The translations under genes and the position numbers were made by a program. A DNA stretch of 48,997 nucleotides, from the NCBI GenBank assembly GCA_023249645.1, contig JAHFCF010000020.1, forward strand, positions 1-48,997. The letters run 5' to 3'. Position 1 is the first letter of the stretch; each line of letters begins with the position of its first letter. Shown here piece by piece: positions 1 to 8,089 of the stretch. This DNA is from Elusimicrobiota bacterium (GTDB taxonomy: Bacteria; Elusimicrobiota; Elusimicrobia; UBA1565; UBA9628). The notes under the pieces are model-generated. The model made no database searches and was not told the origin of the DNA. It worked only from the letters and a program-made list of their open reading frames with translations.

Positions 1-31
1 TCTCGTCTCGAATTTATGTAAGATTTTCATT

Positions 32-457
32 ATGCCTCAGAAAACCTATCTTCAGGACCCAAGGACAGCGCCCAACCAGCGGCGCTACCATCGCATCGAC
101 GCCGACGGCCAGGTCCTAGGCCGCATGGCGACTAAGGCCGCCACGCTCTTGCGCGGCAAGCACAAGCCGACCTACACGGCTTTCGTGGACTGCGGCGATT
201 TCGTCGTCATCACCAACGCGGCGCGCATCCGCCTGACGGGCCACAAGCTCGACCAGAAGTTCTACTTCAGCCACTCCGGTTACGCGGGCGGGGCCCGGAC
301 CGTGCCGGTGAGACGGCAGATGGAGCGCGATCCGCGCAAGGTCGTCTACCTCGCCATCAAGCGCATGATCCGAGCCAATCGCCTGCGCAGCCGCCAGCTG
401 GCCAGGCTTAAAATCTATCCCGGCGCTGAGACCCAGCGCCCAGTCAAGGCAGGTTGA
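32..457 (+). CDS. rplM: Large ribosomal subunit protein L13
   Basis: Encodes 141 residues matching bacterial uL13 over its whole length. The family core is visible: a WxxxDA-type start (here YHRIDADGQVLGRMAT), the HKPTYTAF segment, the 'VITNA..I.LTG.K..QK.Y..HSGY.GG' stretch and the late 'R.KVV..A.KRM' helix. It is an early-assembly protein of the 50S subunit. The stop codon is 2 bases before the rpsI ATG, giving the usual rplM-rpsI pair. The N-terminal tail is charged and slightly longer than in E. coli, which is common. The window begins 31 bases upstream, so the promoter and leader are only partly seen; a TAAGAT hexamer at 19-24 could be a -10 element. Confidence 0.97.
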   Translation: MPQKTYLQDPRTAPNQRRYHRIDADGQVLGRMATKAATLLRGKHKPTYTAFVDCGDFVVITNAARIRLTGHKLDQKFYFSHSGYAGGARTVPVRRQMERDPRKVVYLAIKRMIRANRLRSRQLARLKIYPGAETQRPVKAG

Positions 458-459
458 TC

Positions 460-861
460 ATGAAAAAAGAACTCCATATCTGGGCGACGGGCCGCCGAAA
501 GACCTCCGTGGCCCAGGTGCGCCTCATCCCCCAGGGCGAAGGCAAGGTCATGGTCAACGCCAAGCCCGTCGACGACTATTTCCGCGGCCAGGAGCACCGG
601 CTGCGCGACGTCCTGTCTCCCATCGGCCTCGTGGACGGGGCCAAGAAGTTCGACTACGCGCTCAAGATCGTCGGCGGCGGCATGACCGGCCAGGCCGGGG
701 CCGCCCGCCACGCCATTGCGCGCGCCCTGGTCAAGCTCGACGAGAAGAACAAGAAGGTCATGCGGGCCAACGGGTTCTTGACCCGAGACCCCCGCATGGT
801 CGAGCGCAAGAAGTCCGGCCAGCCCAAAGCCCGCAAACGCTTCCAGTATTCCAAGCGCTGA
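460..861 (+). CDS. rpsI: Small ribosomal subunit protein S9
   Basis: Encodes 133 residues of uS9. Diagnostic parts are the N-terminal 'ATGRRKTSVAQVRL', the central 'GGG.TGQAGAARHAIARAL' and the C-terminal 'KARKRFQYSKR'. The conserved terminal Arg is the residue that reaches the P-site tRNA in the 30S subunit. I chose the ATG at 460 because AGG at 451-453 sits 6 bases upstream. A TTG at 454 overlapping the rplM stop would add two residues and is less likely. It is co-transcribed and probably translationally coupled with rplM. Confidence 0.97.
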   Translation: MKKELHIWATGRRKTSVAQVRLIPQGEGKVMVNAKPVDDYFRGQEHRLRDVLSPIGLVDGAKKFDYALKIVGGGMTGQAGAARHAIARALVKLDEKNKKVMRANGFLTRDPRMVERKKSGQPKARKRFQYSKR

Positions 862-871
862 GCGGCCGGCC

Positions 872-1174
872 GTGGAAAAGGTCAAGATCCGCGGCCTCGG
901 GCGTCTGGCAGGCTGGGTCTTGTCCGTCTGGGGCGGCATCGTCTTCCTCAAGGCCTTCTACGACCTGTTTGTCGGCGAACCGGAGGCCAACCTCTACGCT
1001 CCAAGCCCCTGGAGTTTCGTCACTCGAGCGGAGTGGATGCGCTACGGCGGCTTCGAGCTGGCCTACGGCCTGGCGCTGCTGGGCCTGGGCTGGTTCGCCT
1101 TCCAGTACTCGCGCTTCTTGCCTGAGTTCGTGGAGCGCGCCAGAAAAGAGCCGGAGTTCAAGCTCTTCGATTGA
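872..1174 (+). CDS. Small two-helix membrane protein, unknown function
   Basis: I do not recognise this 100-residue protein. It begins with a GTG 10 bases after rpsI and ends 3 bases before asnB. Two hydrophobic helices are visible, roughly residues 11-34 (ending KAFYDLFVG) and 61-79 (FELAYGLALLGLGWFAF). A polar loop between them contains paired Trp and Pro residues, and a charged C-terminal tail follows. The likely topology is two transmembrane segments with both ends on the same side. No enzymatic motif is seen. The tight packing argues that it is a real gene, but the GTG start is a judgement. Confidence 0.6.
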   Translation: MEKVKIRGLGRLAGWVLSVWGGIVFLKAFYDLFVGEPEANLYAPSPWSFVTRAEWMRYGGFELAYGLALLGLGWFAFQYSRFLPEFVERARKEPEFKLFD

Positions 1175-1177
1175 GCG

Positions 1178-3031
<1,854 letters not shown>

Positions 3032-3084
3032 CTTGATAGTCCTGGCCGATGTTCTCTATTATCTCGACAAGCCCCTGGCATCAG

Positions 3085-4614
3085 ATGCTCACTCAAAAAT
3101 CAAGGCCTGACCCTCGCTGGCTGATCCTGCTCCTGCTGGCGGCGCCAGCTTGGACCGAGAACATCCGCATCACGGTCCTACACACCAACGATATCCACGG
3201 TTGGGTCATGGAACGCCCGGCCACATTTTATGAGAAGGATCCTCAAAGGCCGGTGGGCGGTGCCGCGTCTTTGGCCGCTTTAGTGAAGAAGACCAAGGGC
3301 CCTAAGCTGGTCTTGGACGCGGGCGACTGGTTCCAAGGCACGCCCGAGGGAGCTTTCGAACAGGGCCAAGGTTTGGCCGCGGTCTTCAACACCGTGGGCT
3401 ATGACGCCATGGAAGTCGGCAACCATGATTTCGACAATGGGGAGAAGAATCTTGCGGCCATCATCGGCAAGCTCAGCGTCCCGGTCCTGTGCGCCAACGT
3501 GTATCGGGCCGATGGCAGCCGCGCTCCTGAGTGCAAGCCCTGGATCATCAAGGAAGTCGCCGGCGTCAAGGTCGGCATCTTCGGCCTTCTCACCACCAGC
3601 ATGAGAGCGCTCTCTTTCCCGGAGAACATCAAGGGCTTGACCTTTCGCCGTGCCGTGGCCGAGGCCAACGAGCAGGTCGCCGCCTTGAGGCACGAAGGGG
3701 CGAGCGTCATCATCGCGATCACCCACCAGGGCGTGGAGAGGCCGGACATGGCGTCCTTCGAGGGAGACCAGACCCTGGCCGCCCAGGTCGAGGGCATCGA
3801 CCTCATCGTGGGTGGACATACCCACACGGTCTTAAAAGAGGGCTTGCGTGATGCCACGTACGGGACCTTGATCGTCCAAGCCGGCACGGAGATGACCCGT
3901 GTGGGGCGCGTCGATTTGGAGATCGATCCGAAGACCAAGAAGGTCGTGAGGTCCTCGGCCAGGCTGGTCAGCCTCTGGCCTGACGAGACGGGCTCGGATC
4001 CTGAAGCGGTCGCGGCTGTGGCCAAGCTGGAGCGCGATGTGGGGCACGTCTATGACGCGGTGGTGGCGACAGCTGCGGTGGCCTTGATGCGCAACCCGCG
4101 GGGGGAGTCGAGTCTCGGCGACTGGATAACGGACTGTAGCCGCGCCTGGGCTGGTGCGGACATCGCCATCCAGAACACCCGCGGCATCCGCGCGGATCTC
4201 CCGGCCGGTCCCGTGACTTTGCGGAGTATTTTTTATGTTGCGCCCTTCGAGAATCATGTTACCAAGCTGGTCATGAAAGGCAGGGACTTGAAGAGCCTCT
4301 TGACTCACGGGGCCAGCGTCAGCGGCGTGCCGCAGATTTCCGGGGCGATTTTGACCATCCGGCGCGGCGCTCAGGCGGGCCAGAGCTTGGTTTCGGCGAC
4401 CATTGCGGGCAAGCCCATCCAAGACGACGCTTCCTATATGGTCTCCACCATAGATTTCCTGGCGTATGGGGGCGGAGGTTATACGGATTTTGAGTTCGCC
4501 GAGAAGAAGGAATTCACCCAGATGCTGATGCGCGATGTCCTCAAGGAATGCGCACAGAAAGAGGGGCTCATCAAGCCGCCCCCTGCCGGCCGTATCATCT
4601 TTACGGAGGATTGA
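3085..4614 (+). CDS. Exported 5'-nucleotidase / UshA-like metallophosphoesterase
   Basis: The two-domain 5'-nucleotidase layout is clear. The N-terminal calcineurin-type domain has LHTNDIHGW, DAGDWFQGTP, EVGNHDFDNG, THQG and GGHTHT, which supply the dimetal ligands. The C-terminal domain has NTRGIRADLPAG and the substrate-loop region around FENHVTKLVMKG. Such enzymes hydrolyse extracellular or periplasmic nucleotides and nucleotide sugars. A signal peptide (basic start, then LILLLLAAPA) fits best if translation begins at ATG 3085 (509 residues); the in-frame ATG at 3049 adds 12 uncharged residues and cannot be excluded. The next gene begins 2 bases after the stop and is phosphatase-like, suggesting a linked periplasmic phosphate-salvage role. 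Confidence 0.9.
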   Translation: MLTQKSRPDPRWLILLLLAAPAWTENIRITVLHTNDIHGWVMERPATFYEKDPQRPVGGAASLAALVKKTKGPKLVLDAGDWFQGTPEGAFEQGQGLAAVFNTVGYDAMEVGNHDFDNGEKNLAAIIGKLSVPVLCANVYRADGSRAPECKPWIIKEVAGVKVGIFGLLTTSMRALSFPENIKGLTFRRAVAEANEQVAALRHEGASVIIAITHQGVERPDMASFEGDQTLAAQVEGIDLIVGGHTHTVLKEGLRDATYGTLIVQAGTEMTRVGRVDLEIDPKTKKVVRSSARLVSLWPDETGSDPEAVAAVAKLERDVGHVYDAVVATAAVALMRNPRGESSLGDWITDCSRAWAGADIAIQNTRGIRADLPAGPVTLRSIFYVAPFENHVTKLVMKGRDLKSLLTHGASVSGVPQISGAILTIRRGAQAGQSLVSATIAGKPIQDDASYMVSTIDFLAYGGGGYTDFEFAEKKEFTQMLMRDVLKECAQKEGLIKPPPAGRIIFTED

Positions 4615-4615
4615 C

Positions 4616-5203
4616 ATGGTATTGAAAACTGTCCGCGCTAAAACCGAAGCTGCTTGGAGCACGACGAAGAAGGTCCTGGCCGTGATGAGCGCCTGGGGGC
4701 TGATCTTCAGCCTGGTGACCATCGCGCGGCTGGCCGTGGCCTTCGAGTACGACGACGGCTTGGTCTTCTCCACTCCTGCCTTTGCCAAGGCCAAGGTCGG
4801 AGTCTCCCAGGCGGTGAGCGAACAGTATTGGTCCGTGGTCAACCGCTCCTACGATCTCGAAAGCCCTCAGGTCACGCCCTTCGTCCTGGCCTGGGCCTTC
4901 CGGCTGTGCGGGTTCAAGGTCGGCATCATCGCCCAACGGCCTTCCATAGACGGAGAAGCTCTCCAAAAGGAATGGCGCCACCTCACGTCCAGGGCGCTCT
5001 TCTGCTTCGCCTCGGAGAAGGGAAGCATCCGGGCTTTCCTGAGCCAGGGCAATTATGTCCTGTATTTTGGGAACAGCGATTCAGGCATACTCGAGGCGCG
5101 CAAGACCGGCATCTATCCCATCCGCATCAAGCGTAGCTCCAGGTCCTATAATAAGGAAGACTATCACCCTGGAAGCCTCGGAGAGCTGACCCTGCCTTTC
5201 TAG
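4616..5203 (+). CDS. Class B acid phosphatase-like protein, probable pseudoenzyme
   Basis: The 195-residue protein has a hydrophobic anchor or signal-like segment (about residues 20-36) and then aligns by eye with the HAD-fold class B acid phosphatase AphA. Residues 43-48, FEYDDG, match AphA FDIDDT, followed by LVFSTPAF versus VLFSSPGF. Residues 103-108, GIIAQR, match FFVTGR. Residues 152-157, GNSDSG, match GDSDND, and the tail 'YPIRIKRSSRSY' matches 'GIRILRASNSTY'. Key changes are nucleophile Asp to Glu44, motif-II Thr to Ala, and two motif-IV acids to Asn153 and Gly157. The fold looks intact but normal phosphoaspartate chemistry looks lost. The ATG 2 bases after the nucleotidase stop supports coupling. 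A non-catalytic binding role is inference. Confidence 0.75.
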   Translation: MVLKTVRAKTEAAWSTTKKVLAVMSAWGLIFSLVTIARLAVAFEYDDGLVFSTPAFAKAKVGVSQAVSEQYWSVVNRSYDLESPQVTPFVLAWAFRLCGFKVGIIAQRPSIDGEALQKEWRHLTSRALFCFASEKGSIRAFLSQGNYVLYFGNSDSGILEARKTGIYPIRIKRSSRSYNKEDYHPGSLGELTLPF

Positions 5204-5206
5204 GTG

Positions 5207-5794
5207 TCAGGCTTTCTCGTATTTTCCGTATTTTGACGCGGCTATCACTAACAAAGCGATGACTGTCTTTGAGTCTCGGATATGTCCGCTGCGCACGAGA
5301 GCCAAGGCCTCTTTAAAAGGAAGGGCAACGGCTTCCAGAAATTCGTCGTGGTCTAGCGCGCGTCGGCCAGGCACAAGACCTTCGGCCACGTAGATGCGCA
5401 GCAGCTCGGTGGAGAAGGCCGGGGTGGGCCAGAAATCGATGAGATGGCGGATTTTGCGCGCCGTGTAGCCGGTCTCCTCGCGCAGTTCCCGCTTGATGCA
5501 GGAAAGCATGGTTTCTTTCGGATCGAGCTTGCCTGCGGGAAGCTCCAGGGTCACCTCTTTGACGGGATAACGGTACTGACGCACCAGGACGACCGTGTCC
5601 TTATTAAGGAAGGGGAGAACGCCCACGGCGCCGCGGTGATGGAGATAGGCCCGCTGGGCTTTGCTTCCATTGGGCAGGCGGATGTCGTCCACATGGAAAT
5701 CTACGTAGCGGCTTTTGTAGAGAGGCCGCAGACGGACCTTGGTTTCGACCAGGGCGGGGTCGGGGAAGAAGTAGTCGGGTTTTGCGCGGGCCAC
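5207..5794 (-). CDS. NUDIX hydrolase, ADP-ribose pyrophosphatase type
   Basis: Encodes 195 residues with a complete Nudix box at residues 88-110: Gly, Glu at +6, then RELREETGY. The upstream 'LVRQYRYPV...LELPAG' is typical of the ADP-ribose pyrophosphatase group, which cleaves ADP-ribose or related nucleoside diphosphate derivatives using Mg2+ bound by the box glutamates. The start is a GTG at 5794. The messenger around it has a C-rich stretch, not a Shine-Dalgarno, and TATAAT (complement of 5804-5809) lies only 9 bases upstream, so the transcript may be nearly leaderless. The gene converges on the acid-phosphatase-like gene, 3 bases apart. Confidence 0.9.
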   Translation of the reverse strand: MARAKPDYFFPDPALVETKVRLRPLYKSRYVDFHVDDIRLPNGSKAQRAYLHHRGAVGVLPFLNKDTVVLVRQYRYPVKEVTLELPAGKLDPKETMLSCIKRELREETGYTARKIRHLIDFWPTPAFSTELLRIYVAEGLVPGRRALDHDEFLEAVALPFKEALALVRSGHIRDSKTVIALLVIAASKYGKYEKA

Positions 5795-5803
5795 GAGGAG
5801 GGG

Positions 5804-5809
5804 ATTATA
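5804..5809 (-). promoter_or_regulatory. Consensus -10 hexamer for the NUDIX gene
   Basis: On the minus strand this reads TATAAT, a perfect sigma-70 -10, 9 bases before the GTG start. I see no good -35 at 16-19 bases upstream. If used, transcription would begin only a few bases before the start codon. Confidence 0.35.
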
Positions 5810-5853
5810 TCAAGAAAGTGGAGTCCTCGGCGGGTTGCGGAGCCAGTTTTCTG

Positions 5854-5882
5854 TTGCTAAATGCGGGTTGGAGGAATACAAT
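5854..5882 (+). promoter_or_regulatory. Sigma-70-like promoter for the AdoMetDC-like gene
   Basis: TTGCTA at 5854-5859 (-35-like), a 17-base spacer, and TACAAT at 5877-5882 (-10, 5 of 6 consensus). The ATG is at 5896, so the predicted leader is under about 10 bases. It diverges from the NUDIX gene. Confidence 0.45.
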
Positions 5883-5895
5883 AGTTATCTCACTT

Positions 5896-6258
5896 ATGAA
5901 AAACTTAGCACCTGAAATCACGAGACAGCGCCTCTTGTTGGAAGGTTTCTACACCTTGGAAATTTCACAGAAAATACTGAGCCAATATCTGCTGGGACTC
6001 GCAGGATACTTGAATTTACGTGCCTATGGCGAGCCTGTTATTTTTGCTCCATCGACAGGGATGGGGAAACAAGAAAATCAGGGATTCGATGCCTTTGTCC
6101 CCCTGATTGATTCAGGGATTTCCGCATATATCTGGAGCAAGGCGCATTTCTTTTCGGTGGTGATATATACGTGCAAGGCGTTTGATGAACGAGCGGCCGT
6201 GGATTTCACCCGGGAGCATCTGAGCGTGACCGGCGAAATAGCGAAGATGTCATTTTGA
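5896..6258 (+). CDS. S-adenosylmethionine decarboxylase (SpeD)-like small protein
   Basis: Encodes 120 residues resembling class 1 prokaryotic AdoMet decarboxylase in its second half. The pro-enzyme cleavage region of SpeD (E-S-H-x-S-x-H-x-W) lines up with residues 72-80, D-S-G-I-S-A-Y-I-W, and the catalytic Cys of 'TCG' lines up with Cys93 in 'YTCK'. Ser73 to Cys93 is 20 residues, the same as Ser63 to Cys83 in the Thermotoga enzyme. The Ser that would become the pyruvoyl group and the Cys are therefore kept. The adjoining His is Gly, the later processing His is Tyr78, and the Glu is Asp. No speE or other polyamine gene is near. It may be a neofunctionalised pyruvoyl enzyme or an unprocessed relative. 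The ATG at 5896 fits the family length. Confidence 0.65.
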   Translation: MKNLAPEITRQRLLLEGFYTLEISQKILSQYLLGLAGYLNLRAYGEPVIFAPSTGMGKQENQGFDAFVPLIDSGISAYIWSKAHFFSVVIYTCKAFDERAAVDFTREHLSVTGEIAKMSF

Positions 6259-6307
6259 GGGTGCAGGATAACCAATCACTCCAGCTGGCGCGCCGAGGAG
6301 AATCAAA

Positions 6308-7144
6308 ATGTCAAACAACTTAGCCATCTTTGAAGGCCACAAGATCCGGCGCAGCTATGATGAAAAGACCGAGACGTGGTGGTTTTCGGTCGTGGATATC
6401 GTCCAAGTGCTGACCGAACAAGCAGATTTCCGAACAGCCAGGAAATATTGGAATAAGCTCAAAGAGCGGCTGAATAAGGAAGGGAGTCAGTTGGTGACAA
6501 ATTGTCACCAACTGAAATTGCTTGCTACTGACGGCAAAAATTACCTTACCGATGTTGCCACAGCAGAAACCCTTCTGCGTCTCGTGCAGAGCGTTCCCAG
6601 CCCCAAGGCCGAGCCCATGAAGCTCTGGCTGGCCAAGGTCGGCTATGAGCGGATGCAGGAGATGTCTGACCCCTCCCGCGCCCTCGACCGCGCCCGCGAG
6701 ATGTGGCAGAAGCGCGGCCGCAGCGACAAGTGGATCGAGCAGCGCATGACCGGGCAGGAGACGCGCAACAAGCTCACCGATTACTGGGCCGGGCATGACA
6801 TCAAAAAGGGCGACGAATACGCCATCCTCACCAACATCATACACCAGGAGTGGGCCGATGTGAGCGTCCAGGCGCACAAACATCTCAAAGGCCTCCAAAC
6901 CCAAAACCTGCGCGACCACATGAGCGAGGCGGAGTTGATCTTTACCGCGCTGGCCGAATTATCCACCCGCCAGATCGCCGAGAGCGTGGAGGCCACCGGC
7001 ATGCCGGCCAACAAAGTTGCGGCGAAGACGGGGGGAAACATCGCCAAAAAAGCCCGCTTGGATCTGGAAGAGAAAACCGGCAAGAAGGTCGTTTCCAGCG
7101 AAAATTATTTGCTCCCACCCCACGATGTCAAACAGATCGAATGA
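6308..7144 (+). CDS. BRO-N domain / DinD-like DNA-binding protein
   Basis: Encodes 278 residues. Residues about 5-105 look like a BRO-N (phage antirepressor) domain: start 'IFEGHKIRRSYDEKTETWWFSVVDIVQVL', later 'LTDVATAETLLRLVQS' and 'AEPMKLWLAKVGYERMQE'. The C-terminal half resembles DNA-damage-inducible protein D ('LRDHMSEAELIFTALAELSTRQIAE' and a lysine-rich end). Such proteins bind DNA and are common in prophages and as isolated accessory genes. GAGGAG at 6295-6300 is a good ribosome site. The stop overlaps the ATG of the next gene (ATGA), so the two are coupled. A perfect inverted repeat at 6487-6515 lies inside the reading frame. No phage structural genes are nearby, so this is not a recognisable prophage. 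Confidence 0.8.
   Translation: MSNNLAIFEGHKIRRSYDEKTETWWFSVVDIVQVLTEQADFRTARKYWNKLKERLNKEGSQLVTNCHQLKLLATDGKNYLTDVATAETLLRLVQSVPSPKAEPMKLWLAKVGYERMQEMSDPSRALDRAREMWQKRGRSDKWIEQRMTGQETRNKLTDYWAGHDIKKGDEYAILTNIIHQEWADVSVQAHKHLKGLQTQNLRDHMSEAELIFTALAELSTRQIAESVEATGMPANKVAAKTGGNIAKKARLDLEEKTGKKVVSSENYLLPPHDVKQIE
6487..6515. repeat. 29-base perfect inverted repeat inside the BRO/DinD-like gene
   Basis: Two 14-base arms (6487-6500 and 6502-6515) are exact reverse complements around a single central A at 6501. The core is GGTGACAAATTGTCACC. It encodes residues 60-69 (SQLVTNCHQL) with the frame uninterrupted. Checked base by base. Confidence 0.95.
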
Positions 7145-8004
7145 GTGAAGCCAAAGCTGCCAGGAGACTCATGTCTAAAATCCAAGTGCTCAGCCGCGAT
7201 GTCAATATCCGTTCCGTCCATGATGAGGACTATATCTGCATTACCGACATTGCCCGCTATAAAGATCCCAAACGCACGGACTATCTCATCCTCAACTGGC
7301 TGAGAAACCGCAACACGATTGAGTTCCTTGGGATTTGGGAACAATTGAACAATCCCGGTTTTAATCCCATCGAATTCGATGGGATTAAAAAACAGGCAGG
7401 TCTCAACAGCTTCATCCTGACAGCGAAGCAGTGGATCTTGAAAACCAAAGCCATCGGGATCATCTCCAAGGCAGGGCGTCACGGCGGTACATATGCACAC
7501 AAGGACATCGCCTTCGAATTCGCCTCGTGGATTTCCGTGGAGTTCAAGCTCTATCTCATCAAGGAGTTTCAGCGTCTTAAGGAAGATGAGCGCAAAACCC
7601 TCGGCTGGGATATCCGCCGTAACCTTGCCAAGATCAACTATCGCATCCACACCGATGCCGTGCGAGCGCACCTCATACCGGCCCAGTTGAGCCATTCCCA
7701 GACCTCGCTTGTCTATGCCAGCGAAGCGGATGTGCTCAATATGGCGCTTTTTGGAAAAACTGCGGCCCAGTGGCGCGGAGAAAATCCGGGAGAGAAGGGC
7801 AACATCCGCGATCAAGCCGATGTCTGCCAGCTTGTTTGCCTTTCCAATCTGGAAAACCTCAACGCTCATTTTATCGCCGAGGGCTTGACGCAGGCGACCA
7901 GGCTCGAACGCCTGAACCATATAGCCATCCAGCAGATGCGGTTGCTTACCAGCGATGCCCGCATGCCGCGGCTGGGTCATAAGAAGGACGCGGCTCATGA
8001 GTGA
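7141..8004 (+). CDS. KilA-N domain protein
   Basis: Encodes 287 residues from the ATG at 7141, which overlaps the previous stop by ATGA; an in-frame ATG at 7171 (MSKIQVL) is an alternative. KilA-N features are 'DEDYICITDIARYKD', 'ILNWLRNRNTIEFLGIWEQLNNP', 'GRHGGTYAHKDIAFEFASWIS' and 'EFKLYLIKEFQRLKE'. The C-terminal part contains 'RTHTDAVR'-like and 'YASEADVLNMALFGKTAAQWR' segments typical of stand-alone KilA-N proteins of bacteria and phages. It is probably DNA-binding; its cellular role is unknown. It forms a two-gene unit with the BRO-like gene. A perfect 32-base palindrome at 7359-7390 lies within the domain-coding part. Confidence 0.85.
   Translation: MSEAKAARRLMSKIQVLSRDVNIRSVHDEDYICITDIARYKDPKRTDYLILNWLRNRNTIEFLGIWEQLNNPGFNPIEFDGIKKQAGLNSFILTAKQWILKTKAIGIISKAGRHGGTYAHKDIAFEFASWISVEFKLYLIKEFQRLKEDERKTLGWDIRRNLAKINYRIHTDAVRAHLIPAQLSHSQTSLVYASEADVLNMALFGKTAAQWRGENPGEKGNIRDQADVCQLVCLSNLENLNAHFIAEGLTQATRLERLNHIAIQQMRLLTSDARMPRLGHKKDAAHE
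7359..7390. repeat. 32-base perfect palindrome inside the KilA-N gene
   Basis: The left arm 7359-7374 (TTTTAATCCCATCGAA) and right arm 7375-7390 are exact reverse complements with no spacer. It encodes residues about 73-84 (around FNPIEFDGIKK) and leaves the frame open. Checked base by base. Confidence 0.95.
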
Positions 8005-8089
8005 GAAGGCTGAATCGTGAAGTGCCTGGGCCAACCCGCCTGTCCGTCCCGCCCTTGAATTTCATAGAATCTTCTTTCCCGCGCCGACC

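Noticed and set aside
3832..4842. Open frame of 336 codons on the minus strand
   Set aside because: Antisense to the nucleotidase and the acid-phosphatase-like gene; shadow composition.
6259..8089. Prophage
   Set aside because: BRO/DinD-like and KilA-N genes are phage-type, but there are no integrase, structural, lysis genes or attachment repeats around them.
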